5,559 bases of DNA from Desulfobulbaceae bacterium (GCA_003557565.1 PWOG01000137.1:1-5559); one strand, 5' to 3'. Counted from the first letter of the stretch, positions 1 through 5,559 are shown. Numbers and translations: made by a program. Notes: generated by a model from the sequence alone, not told the origin.

Positions 1-44
1 CGTGGGCTGCCGGTAAGGCACCCCGGCCGGTTCGGGCTGCCGGC

Positions 45-1115
45 CTACACCCGTTCCAGCAACAGGGCATGCGCCGACAGGCCGGCGCCGAAAGCCAGCA
101 GCAGGCACCGCTCGCCGGCCTGCACCCCCTGGGCGGTTATTTCCTCAAGGACGAACATGGCCGTGGGCGAGGAGAGATTGCCGTACTGGGCCAGGGTTTT
201 ACGAGCCGGTGCCAGCTGGGCCTGGTCAAGCTGGAGCCTGTCTTCCAGAACGCCGATGATCTTTTCGCCGCCGGCATGTAATGCCCAGTGCTCGATCTGC
301 TCAACCGTCAGCCCTTGTCCGGAGAGAAAATCCCGGATCATCGGCGGGATCTTTTCACCAATCAGCCCGGGCAGATCCAGCGACAACTGATTGTACAGCT
401 GCCCGTTGCGGTGCACGTACCTGATGTGTTCCCGCAGTTCGGGTAGATGGCGGCTGGTTGAGGCCACCAGCCGCCAGCCGCCCGGTTGCCCGTGAAGCAC
501 CGCCGCCGCCGCGCCGTCACTGAACAGGGCGTTGGACAGAAGCAGCCCCGGGTCGTCTTCCATCTGATAAGTGGCGCTGCAGATCTCCACGGCAACACTG
601 AGCACCGGCCCGTCGCTTTCCCGGACCAGGGGCGCGGCCAGTTGCAGGTTGGGCAGGGCGCCGCCGCAGCCGCCACCCACCAGGTCGTAGGCGCGGATAT
701 CCCGGCGAAGATCAAGCTCTTCGAGCAGGTAAGAGGAAAGCCCCGGGCAGAGATAGCCGGTGCAGGTGTTGACCACCAGGCCGGTGATCTCGCCGGCGGT
801 AAGCCCGGCCCGGGACAGGGCCTGGCGGATGGCGCTGCCGGCCAGGGCCACGGCCTCCCGCTGAAAGCGGTCAATGCGCTGGTCCGGGGTTTCAGCCAGC
901 AGGATTTCCGGAGCGGAAAACGCGAAATAGCGCGTCTGGATCGCGGGGTTGGCAAAAATCCGCTTGAGAAAGGCCTGGTGGCGGGAGCTGAGCATTTCCC
1001 CGTAGTTGGCCAGGAGAAAAGAAAGGGTCTCGCGCTGGTTCCAGGCGCGACCGGGAACGGCCAGCCCAAGGGCGGCCAGATGGCTGCTGCCGGTATCGTT
1101 TGTCATCTGTTTCAT
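45..1115 (-). CDS. Type III polyketide synthase (chalcone/stilbene synthase family)
   Basis: A 356-residue homodimer-type ketosynthase, the usual length for bacterial type III polyketide synthases. Such enzymes load an acyl-CoA on a cysteine, extend it with malonyl-CoA and cyclise the chain to pyrones, resorcinols or phloroglucinols in the cytoplasm. The full catalytic triad is visible: Cys150 in VGGGCGGALPNLQLA, His280 in WALHAGGEKII (HAGG instead of the common HPGG) and Asn313 in YGNLSSPTAMFVLEE. ALFSDGAAAAV (Phe198) matches the gatekeeper-Phe region of chalcone synthase, and AFGAG at 341-345 matches its GFGPG loop. A FabH-type ketosynthase III is less likely given the YGNLSSPT and CTGYLCPGL motifs. 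The start overlaps the stop of the radical SAM gene (ATGA), so translation is probably coupled. GGGAG lies only 1 nt before Met1 but 10 nt before Met4 (ATG at 1104-1106), so Met4 may be the true start. The family is certain; the starter unit and product cannot be read from sequence. Confidence 0.93.
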   Translation of the reverse strand: MKQMTNDTGSSHLAALGLAVPGRAWNQRETLSFLLANYGEMLSSRHQAFLKRIFANPAIQTRYFAFSAPEILLAETPDQRIDRFQREAVALAGSAIRQALSRAGLTAGEITGLVVNTCTGYLCPGLSSYLLEELDLRRDIRAYDLVGGGCGGALPNLQLAAPLVRESDGPVLSVAVEICSATYQMEDDPGLLLSNALFSDGAAAAVLHGQPGGWRLVASTSRHLPELREHIRYVHRNGQLYNQLSLDLPGLIGEKIPPMIRDFLSGQGLTVEQIEHWALHAGGEKIIGVLEDRLQLDQAQLAPARKTLAQYGNLSSPTAMFVLEEITAQGVQAGERCLLLAFGAGLSAHALLLERV

Positions 1116-2548
1116 ACTCCCGATTCCATTCCCAGGAGGCGTAAGCCGCGCCGGATGATGGGGGTATGCCTCCAGAGGGGCGGCCTGAGGCCCAGTTGCC
1201 GGCCGAGGCTGTTGAGCCTAGGCAGGAAGCTCAGGCCGATGGATTCGCCGTCGAGAAAATTCAGGTGTTGTGCCATGGCCTTTTTCACCTCTTGTTGAAG
1301 CCAGCGTGCTTCCACTTCCGGCGATAGATAGAAAACCGGCGCCAGCATCTCCGCCGGTTCAAGTTGCAGCAGGCCTTGCCGGCGGGCGATGGCCTCCAGT
1401 TCGGTACCGGGGTAGATCCGGATGCCGAGATTGAAAAAAGCGATATCCCGGGGCCGGATGAACCGGCTGGCAAAGTTGAGGGTCTGTTTTACCGTCTCCG
1501 GCGTTTCCCCGGGGCCGCCCAAAAGAAAAATCCACAGGCAGGGCATACGGTGGCGGCTGATGATATCGGCGGCCCGGTACACCTCGTCGGTGGTGAACCC
1601 TTTTTTGAGGCTCTTTAGTACCGGGTCCGCCGCGCTTTCCACGGTTATGCCCATGCCGGTGAATCCGGCCGCCTCCATGGCCGTCAGCAGCTCGTCATCG
1701 AGAAAAGCCGGGTTGAGCTCCAGGCTTTGCAGCCGGACGCCACTTGGCCGCAGCCGGGCCAGTTCCTCGCAGACCGCCATGGCGTGCCAGTACGGGGAAT
1801 TAAAGACGTTGTCCACGATCTCGATATCCCGCAGCCCGGTGGCCGCCAGTTGCCGCACCGCCTGAGCCACGCTGGCCGGTTCCGTGGTCCGGTAAGTCCC
1901 GCCCTCGATCTTGCGATAGGTGCAGTAAACACACTGGAACTGACACCCCAGCTTGGTCTGCAGCGGCACCGTGGCCAGGTTTTTACGGTAGCTGCCGATA
2001 TCGAGCCAGCGGTGAAAAGCCGGGGCCTGGCAGCTGCCGGAGATATTGGCGGGGGCCGGCGGATTGCTGCGGAAACGGTCATCTTCCAGCCAGGCCAGTC
2101 CCGGCAGATCTTCGGGGATAACATTGTGCGCCAGGGAATCAAGCAGCCCGGCAAAGACCGCTTCCCCTTCGCCGCAGACGGCGCAGGTTGCCCCGGTGTA
2201 GCGGAGCAGCTCCTCGGGCATCACCGAAACCGCAGCCCCGCCCAGGACCACTGGGGCGTGGGACAAGCTGCGGATAAGGGCCATAAGCGGCCGCAGTTGC
2301 TCCGGGTAAAAGACCGGGTGGGTCATGTCGTTGTTGTCGATATTCCGTACCGACAGGCCGATCACCTCGGGCTGGAACTCTCGGATGGCCGCCTCGGTCG
2401 CCTGCTCGGGGTGGCGTACGAACATCAGGTCCAGCAAGCGGACCTGATGTCCTGCTGCCGCCGCAGTATCGGCCACCATACAGGCTCCCAGCGGCATCAC
2501 CGGCATGGGGCAGCGGTTGCGATTGGTGGCGATAATCAGAACTTTCAC
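1112..2548 (-). CDS. B12-binding domain radical SAM protein
   Basis: A 478-residue enzyme with two domains. Residues 1 to about 140 form a Rossmann-like cobalamin-binding domain (MKVLIIATN start, MPLGACMVADTAAAAGH, the GGAAVSVMPEE loop at 103-112). Residues about 190-400 are a radical SAM barrel with the 4Fe-4S motif Cys202-x3-Cys206-x2-Cys209 in GCQFQCVYCTYRK, the GGPGET segment at 344-349 and ITVESA at 301-306. The family makes a 5'-deoxyadenosyl radical and often methylates or rearranges unactivated carbons. The canonical cobalamin-ligand motif DxHxxG is not seen, as in many enzymes of this class that bind B12 without a histidine ligand. The start is GTG: an in-frame TGA sits at 2570-2572, no other start lies between, and AAAGGG (2559-2564) is 10 nt upstream. 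The 4-nt overlap with the polyketide synthase gene suggests that the two act on the same product, as a C-methyltransferase or ring-modifying step. This role is inference. Confidence 0.9.
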   Translation of the reverse strand: MKVLIIATNRNRCPMPVMPLGACMVADTAAAAGHQVRLLDLMFVRHPEQATEAAIREFQPEVIGLSVRNIDNNDMTHPVFYPEQLRPLMALIRSLSHAPVVLGGAAVSVMPEELLRYTGATCAVCGEGEAVFAGLLDSLAHNVIPEDLPGLAWLEDDRFRSNPPAPANISGSCQAPAFHRWLDIGSYRKNLATVPLQTKLGCQFQCVYCTYRKIEGGTYRTTEPASVAQAVRQLAATGLRDIEIVDNVFNSPYWHAMAVCEELARLRPSGVRLQSLELNPAFLDDELLTAMEAAGFTGMGITVESAADPVLKSLKKGFTTDEVYRAADIISRHRMPCLWIFLLGGPGETPETVKQTLNFASRFIRPRDIAFFNLGIRIYPGTELEAIARRQGLLQLEPAEMLAPVFYLSPEVEARWLQQEVKKAMAQHLNFLDGESIGLSFLPRLNSLGRQLGLRPPLWRHTPIIRRGLRLLGMESGV

Positions 2549-2870
2549 GCGATCAGGGCCCTTTGATAGTCACTAAATTTTGTACTCAAGTTTGGCTATT
2601 AAGATGTTGCTCTGGAAAATTTCATCATCCCCGTTTTTTCTGCCTTACCTTGCCGAACTTTCCAGACAAGTCGAAAAAAGTCAGCTAAGCGGCGATGATT
2701 AAAATCGGCAATCAGGAAAAGATCGGGATAAGCACCGCCGAGAAATGACCCGGAGAACATGTATATCCTAGTGGAATTAACCGGCACCAGTCAAAGTAAT
2801 AACGAGCCAAGGGGGTGTGCGGTGGCGGCAAGGAAGGTTGGGGCGAGGGAGAAAAGCCCCGGAAAATTTC
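2549..2870. other. 322-bp intergenic gap, poorer in G+C
   Basis: This gap between the amidotransferase stop and the radical SAM start is clearly richer in A+T than the genes around it, most of all at 2560-2800. It contains a candidate minus-strand promoter, listed separately. Just after the amidotransferase stop there is a 5-bp hairpin (GGGGC/GCCCC at 2840-2844 and 2856-2860, 11-nt loop). No T-run follows it on the minus strand, so it is a poor intrinsic terminator. A minus-strand frame is open from GTG 2787 or ATG 2760 to a stop at 2599-2601. The ATG version (53 residues, MFSGSFLGGAYPDLF...) has AGGA 5 nt upstream, but I recognise no family, and the same bases form the promoter -10, so I do not call it a gene. 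No tRNA, riboswitch or insertion-sequence end was recognised. Confidence 0.7.
2765..2794 (-). promoter_or_regulatory. Candidate sigma70-like promoter for the radical SAM-polyketide synthase unit
   Basis: On the minus strand, TTGACT (2789-2794, 5/6 match to TTGACA) is followed after 18 nt by TAGGAT (2765-2770, 4/6 match to TATAAT), in a local A+T-rich stretch. Transcription would start near 2757-2759 and leave a leader of about 210 nt before the GTG of the radical SAM gene. That is long enough to hold regulation, although no known riboswitch fold was recognised. Support is sequence match and position only. The overlap of the -10 with a possible ribosome binding site for a small frame is an alternative reading. 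Confidence 0.35.
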
Positions 2871-3707
2871 TCAGTCCGTGATCGCCGCCCGGATCAGGGC
2901 GCGGAACAGGCGCTGCTGGACGTTCTTCTGGGGCAGGTATTCCGGGTGCCACTGGACCCCGATGCACCAGGTATCGGTGGCCTCGATGGCCTGGATGATG
3001 CCGTTGGGCTCCCGGCCGGAGAGGCGCAGGCGGTGTCCCGGGGTGGCCACGGCCTGGTTGTGGAGGGCGTTGACCCGCAGGGTAGTGGCGGCAAAGATCC
3101 GCGCCAACTGAGAGTCCGGCTGCAGTCTGACCTTCTTTACCGGCAGCAGGCTGCGCACTCCGGGCGTTTCGCCGTGGAAACCGCTGAGATCCCGGGTGAG
3201 GGTGCCGCCGCGGACCACGTTGATCAGCTGCATGCCCCGGCAGATTCCCAGAATCGGCTTGTTTTCGGCCAGGGCCCGGGTGATAAGGGACTTTTCCAGC
3301 AGATCGCGCTCGTGGTCCAGGATGTCGCCGCGGGCCTGGAACAGCAGGCGCAGCAGCCACAGTAGGGGGTAGAAGAAGTAGCCGAGCAGACGCTGGGAGA
3401 AGCGTTTTTCGGCGGCCCTGATTTCCCGGGGGGCGGGGCCTTCATCCTCGGAATTATACAGCTTCGGGTCCACATCGGCGCCACCGCCGATGATCAGGGC
3501 GTCGAAGGGGTGCTGGCGGCGCGGCCGGCCCGGCCGGACCCGGAAGGGACGGCCGCCGGCCCGGTGCACCGCCCAGGCGGTGAAAAGCCAGGCCGGCAAG
3601 CCGCCGCGATCGGGGCCGGTGACGGCCACCCGGGGGCGCCGTCGCCCCCTTGGGGGGCCGTTATTGAGGGAATTAGAACCAGCCACGGATTTGCCGGACC
3701 CAGCCAT
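2871..3707 (-). CDS. Class I glutamine amidotransferase / gamma-glutamyl hydrolase (peptidase C26, PuuD-like)
   Basis: A 278-residue protein of the gamma-glutamyl-gamma-aminobutyrate hydrolase group, which cleaves gamma-glutamyl amides with a Cys-His-Glu triad. Visible signatures are RVAVTGPDRGG (26-36), the oxyanion segment ALIIGGGADVDP (70-81), the nucleophile elbow PILGICRGMQLINV with Cys156, the HNQAV segment (His216) and GVQWHPEYL with His254 and Glu256. Residues about 107-123 are strongly hydrophobic (LLGYFFYPLLWLLRLLF) and lie in a loop between core elements. The first 25 residues are low in complexity, Arg/Gly/Ser-rich and outside the domain. An in-frame TAA at 3711-3713 makes ATG 3707 the first possible start. 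No Shine-Dalgarno site precedes it, and the 35-nt overlap with the amidoligase gene suggests coupled translation; a later GTG (Val8 or Val27) is possible. It probably trims or recycles the amidoligase product. Substrate unknown. Confidence 0.88.
   Translation of the reverse strand: MAGSGKSVAGSNSLNNGPPRGRRRPRVAVTGPDRGGLPAWLFTAWAVHRAGGRPFRVRPGRPRRQHPFDALIIGGGADVDPKLYNSEDEGPAPREIRAAEKRFSQRLLGYFFYPLLWLLRLLFQARGDILDHERDLLEKSLITRALAENKPILGICRGMQLINVVRGGTLTRDLSGFHGETPGVRSLLPVKKVRLQPDSQLARIFAATTLRVNALHNQAVATPGHRLRLSGREPNGIIQAIEATDTWCIGVQWHPEYLPQKNVQQRLFRALIRAAITD
3632..3649 (-). other. GC-rich hairpin in the 5' part of the amidotransferase gene
   Basis: An 18-nt inverted repeat (7-bp stem GGGGGCG/CGCCCCC, 4-nt loop) lies in the codons for the Arg/Pro-rich N-terminal tail, just before Val27 where the conserved domain begins. 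As RNA it would be a stable stem about 60-75 nt into the gene. It could affect translation or simply reflect GC-rich low-complexity codons. Confidence 0.4.
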
Positions 3708-4665
3708 CGGTTAACTGGCCCAGGGCCTGGGCCGGGCGCTGCAGGAAGGCGGCGGCGGCTGCTTGCAGGTCCTCCTCGGCAAACGCCAGGTGTTCCACCT
3801 GCGCCCAGCCGTTGAAGGGCAAGGCCAGACTCCAGGATGGATCATCGATCTCGCAGTTGGGCAGCCGATAGTGCAGGGCCGGCCGGGGTTTGAGCAGCTC
3901 GTGTTCCACCGGGGCCGCCATCACCCGCTTCCGGTCGATTTCAGCAAACAGCGGCAGCAGATCCAGGGGACGGTTGCGGGTGGGGTTGTGTTCCAGGTAA
4001 TCGTCGATCAGCTGGCCCATGTCCGGCCGGTAATCCGGCTGCAGGATCAGGCGCCCGTAGACGCCGGGGAAAGGGCGGATGTAGGGGGAGATCTGGCGGG
4101 CAAGATCAATATTGCCGGCCTTTACCAGGGCCTCGTAGAGCAGGACAAAGGCCTTCAATATGGAGAGGATCCAGTTGGCCGTCAGGCTGTGGGCCTCGAT
4201 ATTGATTTGCAGGCCAAAGGCGTAGAGCAGAGATGACTGGGTGCCGCGGGCCCCTTTCTGCTGCAGGTCCGTCCTCACCCGGTCCAGCCGGGGCAGGGCG
4301 GCAAGGGGCAGGGGAGGTGCCACGATCTCGTGGGGGACCATGATGCCGGCGGCCCCGGCCAGCCAGCGGTCCAGGGTGTCGTTGTCGTCGTCGTTGAGTT
4401 CAATTCCCAGGTTGCGCAGGTGCTCCCGGTAGCTGCGATCCTGGAGCACCCGGGCGTCGAGTTCGATCTGGAAATCAGCAAATTCGGTGTCGCAGACCCG
4501 GCTGAGAAAGGCGCCGTGGTACTCCACCCGGCCGCCGAACTCCGCCCGCACCGCTTCCGCCATGGTCGCCAGATCGACCCCGGCCATCTCGAGCTCGACG
4601 CCAACCCGCCGGGGCTGGCCCTGATCGGTAGTGTCCCAGGGCAGAGCCCGGAATTCGGTGGTCAT
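3673..4665 (-). CDS. Amidoligase family enzyme (glutamine-synthetase-fold COOH-NH2 ligase, PF12224-like)
   Basis: A 330-residue protein resembling the putative amidoligase family, which has a glutamine-synthetase-like fold and is expected to use ATP to join a carboxylate to an amine. Landmarks numbered from the ATG are GVELEM (22-27, with Glu24 and Glu26 as likely Mg-ATP ligands), FQIELD (65-70), PHEIVAPPL (111-119), AFGLQINIEAHSLTANWIL (149-167), LLPLF (236-240) and RPALHYRLPNCEI (261-273). These occur in the order expected for the family. The frame is open up to GTG 4704, but GGGAGGA (4671-4677) lies 5-6 nt before ATG 4665, which decides the start. The gene follows the cupin by 87 nt and overlaps the amidotransferase by 35 nt. 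The pairing of such ligases with class I amidotransferases is known from comparative genomics (work of Iyer, Aravind and colleagues) and suggests glutamylation of an amine or peptide. The family call is good; the substrate is unknown. Confidence 0.85.
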   Translation of the reverse strand: MTTEFRALPWDTTDQGQPRRVGVELEMAGVDLATMAEAVRAEFGGRVEYHGAFLSRVCDTEFADFQIELDARVLQDRSYREHLRNLGIELNDDDNDTLDRWLAGAAGIMVPHEIVAPPLPLAALPRLDRVRTDLQQKGARGTQSSLLYAFGLQINIEAHSLTANWILSILKAFVLLYEALVKAGNIDLARQISPYIRPFPGVYGRLILQPDYRPDMGQLIDDYLEHNPTRNRPLDLLPLFAEIDRKRVMAAPVEHELLKPRPALHYRLPNCEIDDPSWSLALPFNGWAQVEHLAFAEEDLQAAAAAFLQRPAQALGQLTDGWVRQIRGWF

Positions 4666-4670
4666 GTTTA

Positions 4671-4677
4671 TCCTCCC
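4671..4677 (-). promoter_or_regulatory. Strong Shine-Dalgarno site of the amidoligase gene
   Basis: GGGAGGA on the minus strand ends 5 nt before ATG 4665. It is the best ribosome binding site in the window and rules against the longer GTG start at 4704. A lone TACAAT -10-like hexamer sits just upstream at 4690-4695 without a convincing -35, so a separate promoter for this gene is possible but weak. Confidence 0.7.
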
Positions 4678-4752
4678 GTCGGCTGGCCGATTGTAACCAA
4701 TCACAGGGTTTGCCGCCGTAGGCGGGCACGGGGTCTCGCAGGTGGGGGCGAC

Positions 4753-5295
4753 TCAGTCTTTGCCGCCCTGGTCCCGGAAACCCTCCCGGATCATCCGGTA
4801 GTGGCCGCTTTCCTGGTCCAGTTCGTAGATATTGAAGTTGGTGCGCATGTCCAGCCCGGGATAATGCGCGGCAAAATTGAGCGAGGCCGAACCTTCGGGG
4901 CCGCTGACGATCCGGTGAAAAACGTAGCGGGGCCAGACCAGCATGGCCGGCTGGGAAAAAACCTCGGTGCCGTCGGCGGCCAAAATCTTGTCCGGGGTGA
5001 CGGTGAAACTCAAAGTGCCGTGCTCGGGATGATAAATATCCACCTCCCGGCGGCCGAAAAGCACGATCAGGTTGTCATCCTGGTGGGGGTGCATGTACCA
5101 GGGCCGCTCCACCTCTCCTATCGGACCGGGAGACACCGCACTGCCCTGGTGCAGCACCCGGTCAATGGCGTCGATCCGGGGCAGCATGTCCATGGGCACG
5201 TTGTCAAACAAAACCCCCGGCGTGCGCCGCAGGGGCTGCAGGGGAATAATCCGGTAAAATCCGGCCACTTCCTGAAATACCTTAATATCACTCAT
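4753..5295 (-). CDS. Small single-domain cupin protein, function unknown
   Basis: A 180-residue protein with one beta-barrel cupin domain, probably cytoplasmic, as no signal peptide or membrane segment is seen. Cupin motif 1 appears as MHPHQDDNLIVLFG (68-81) with His69 and His71. The usual motif Glu position falls on Asn75, preceded by Asp73 and Asp74. Motif 2 appears as PAMLVWPRYVFHRIV (116-130) with His127 as the third likely metal ligand. The C-terminal tail (NFNIYELDQESGHYRMIREG) is well formed but unknown to me. The frame is open from a TTG at 5298, but the adjacent ATG at 5295 is preferred; GGAATGG lies 7 nt upstream as an imperfect ribosome binding site. It heads the group with the amidoligase and amidotransferase and could act on or sense the amidated metabolite, as a dioxygenase, isomerase or binding protein. 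Its role is not determinable here. Confidence 0.75.
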   Translation of the reverse strand: MSDIKVFQEVAGFYRIIPLQPLRRTPGVLFDNVPMDMLPRIDAIDRVLHQGSAVSPGPIGEVERPWYMHPHQDDNLIVLFGRREVDIYHPEHGTLSFTVTPDKILAADGTEVFSQPAMLVWPRYVFHRIVSGPEGSASLNFAAHYPGLDMRTNFNIYELDQESGHYRMIREGFRDQGGKD

Positions 5296-5411
5296 CAATA
5301 GACCATTCCAATAAAATTCTGTGCAAGAAGCGGTGCTGCAGGCGGTTCAAGCCCTGCAACCGGGAGTAAACCAACGTCAGTGCCGCAGGTTGTGGCAAGC
5401 GGACCGGCGCC

Positions 5412-5428
5412 GCGTACCCCGGGTACGC
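5412..5428. repeat. Palindrome within repeat unit 1
   Basis: Perfect 8-bp arms GCGTACCC / GGGTACGC surround a single C. The element directly follows GGCGCC and is present in every unit. It could form a cruciform or act as a binding site for a dimeric protein. Confidence 0.8.
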
Positions 5429-5516
5429 AAGTCGGGCCGATCACCGCAAGAAGCGGTGCTGCAACCGGGAGTAAACCAACGTCAGTGCCGCAGGTTGTGG
5501 CAAGCGGACCGGCGCC

Positions 5517-5533
5517 GCGTACCCCGGGTACGC
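5517..5533. repeat. Palindrome within repeat unit 2
   Basis: The same 8-1-8 inverted repeat as in unit 1, exactly 105 bp further on and without any base change. Confidence 0.8.
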
Positions 5534-5559
5534 AAGTCGGGCCGATCACCGCAAGAAGC

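Larger units (their letters stand above)
5323..5559. repeat. Tandem repeat array, 105-bp period, running off the window end
   Basis: The array starts with GCAAGAAGCGGTGCTGCA at 5323-5340 and repeats at 5446-5463 and (first 9 bases) at 5551-5559. The second unit, 5446-5550, is exactly 105 bp. The first, 5323-5445, is 123 bp because of an extra 18 bp at 5341-5358. Apart from that insertion the two units are identical, base for base, over the 87 bp at 5359-5445 and 5464-5550. Period and insertion are both multiples of three, so a minus-strand frame stays open from the edge to a TGA at 5295-5297. It would encode 35-residue units rich in Ala, Gly, Pro, Val and Leu. Third-position G+C in that frame is well below that of the neighbouring genes, so it reads as a noncoding minisatellite more than a gene. 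The copy number beyond the edge is unknown. Confidence 0.9.

Noticed and set aside
4..43. Direct repeat GGGCTGCCGG at 4-13 and 34-43
   Set aside because: It is two copies of a 10-mer in GC-rich sequence next to the window edge, which is easily chance, with no further structure.
486..1298. Plus-strand open frame of 270 codons opposite the polyketide synthase
   Set aside because: It runs across the triad-bearing synthase and into the radical SAM gene, has shadow-type composition, and shows no motif.
1727..2566. Plus-strand open frame of 279 codons opposite the radical SAM gene
   Set aside because: It is the mirror of a well-supported gene with no recognisable domain.
2791..3360. Minus-strand open frame overlapping the amidotransferase in another frame
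   Set aside because: Its Pro/Arg/Gly-rich translation is typical of an out-of-frame read of GC-rich DNA, while the other frame holds the Cys-His-Glu triad.
4714..4726. Terminator between the cupin and amidoligase genes
   Set aside because: There is only a 5-bp CCGCC/GGCGG stem, followed by AAACCC on the minus strand rather than a T-run.
4330..5301. Long plus-strand open frame of 323 codons opposite the cupin and amidoligase
   Set aside because: It is antisense to two recognisable genes, has no domain I can recognise, and is expected by chance in GC-rich coding DNA.
5336..5358. tRNA T-arm-like sequence GGTTCAAGCCC in the repeat insertion
   Set aside because: No anticodon or acceptor stem lies around it, so the match is coincidental.
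5323..5559. CRISPR array or integron attC array
   Set aside because: The whole 105-bp unit is conserved with no variable spacers, which rules out CRISPR. I found no paired attC core sites and no cassette genes between units.

Overview
This is a GC-rich window (roughly 60-65% G+C by eye) from a bacterium. All five convincing protein genes lie on the minus strand. They form two groups separated by a gap of about 320 bp that is poorer in G+C. Codon use is strongly G/C-ending, start codons are mixed ATG and GTG, and most genes overlap or sit close to their neighbours. The mix of a type III polyketide synthase, a B12-dependent radical SAM enzyme and an amidoligase set fits a Gram-negative environmental bacterium, possibly Desulfobacterota or another proteobacterial line. 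That placement is inference only, because no taxonomic marker gene is present.

Read in the direction of transcription (high to low coordinates), the first part is a tandem array with a perfect 105-bp period at 5323-5559 that runs off the window edge. Next come a small single-domain cupin (4753-5295), a glutamine-synthetase-fold amidoligase of the PF12224 type (3673-4665) and a class I glutamine amidotransferase / gamma-glutamyl hydrolase of the peptidase C26 type (2871-3707). The last two overlap by 35 nt. An ATP-dependent amide-bond former next to a gamma-glutamyl hydrolase recalls gamma-glutamylation pathways such as PuuA/PuuD, in which a glutamyl group is added to an amine and later removed. 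The substrate here is unknown.

The gap at 2549-2870 carries the best sigma70-like promoter in the window (2765-2794, minus strand), a weak hairpin after the amidotransferase gene, and a doubtful small open frame. Downstream is a second unit: a cobalamin-binding radical SAM protein (1112-2548) whose stop overlaps the start of a type III polyketide synthase (45-1115) in an ATGA junction. The synthase keeps the Cys-His-Asn catalytic triad of the chalcone synthase family. The pair looks like the start of a small pathway that makes a type III polyketide (pyrone, resorcinol or acylphloroglucinol class) and modifies it by radical chemistry. It may continue past position 1.

The items most worth a second look are the polyketide synthase/B12-radical-SAM pair, the cupin-amidoligase-amidotransferase set, and the 105-bp array. 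The array has a palindrome in each unit, a length divisible by three, and an 18-bp insertion in the unit nearest the cupin.
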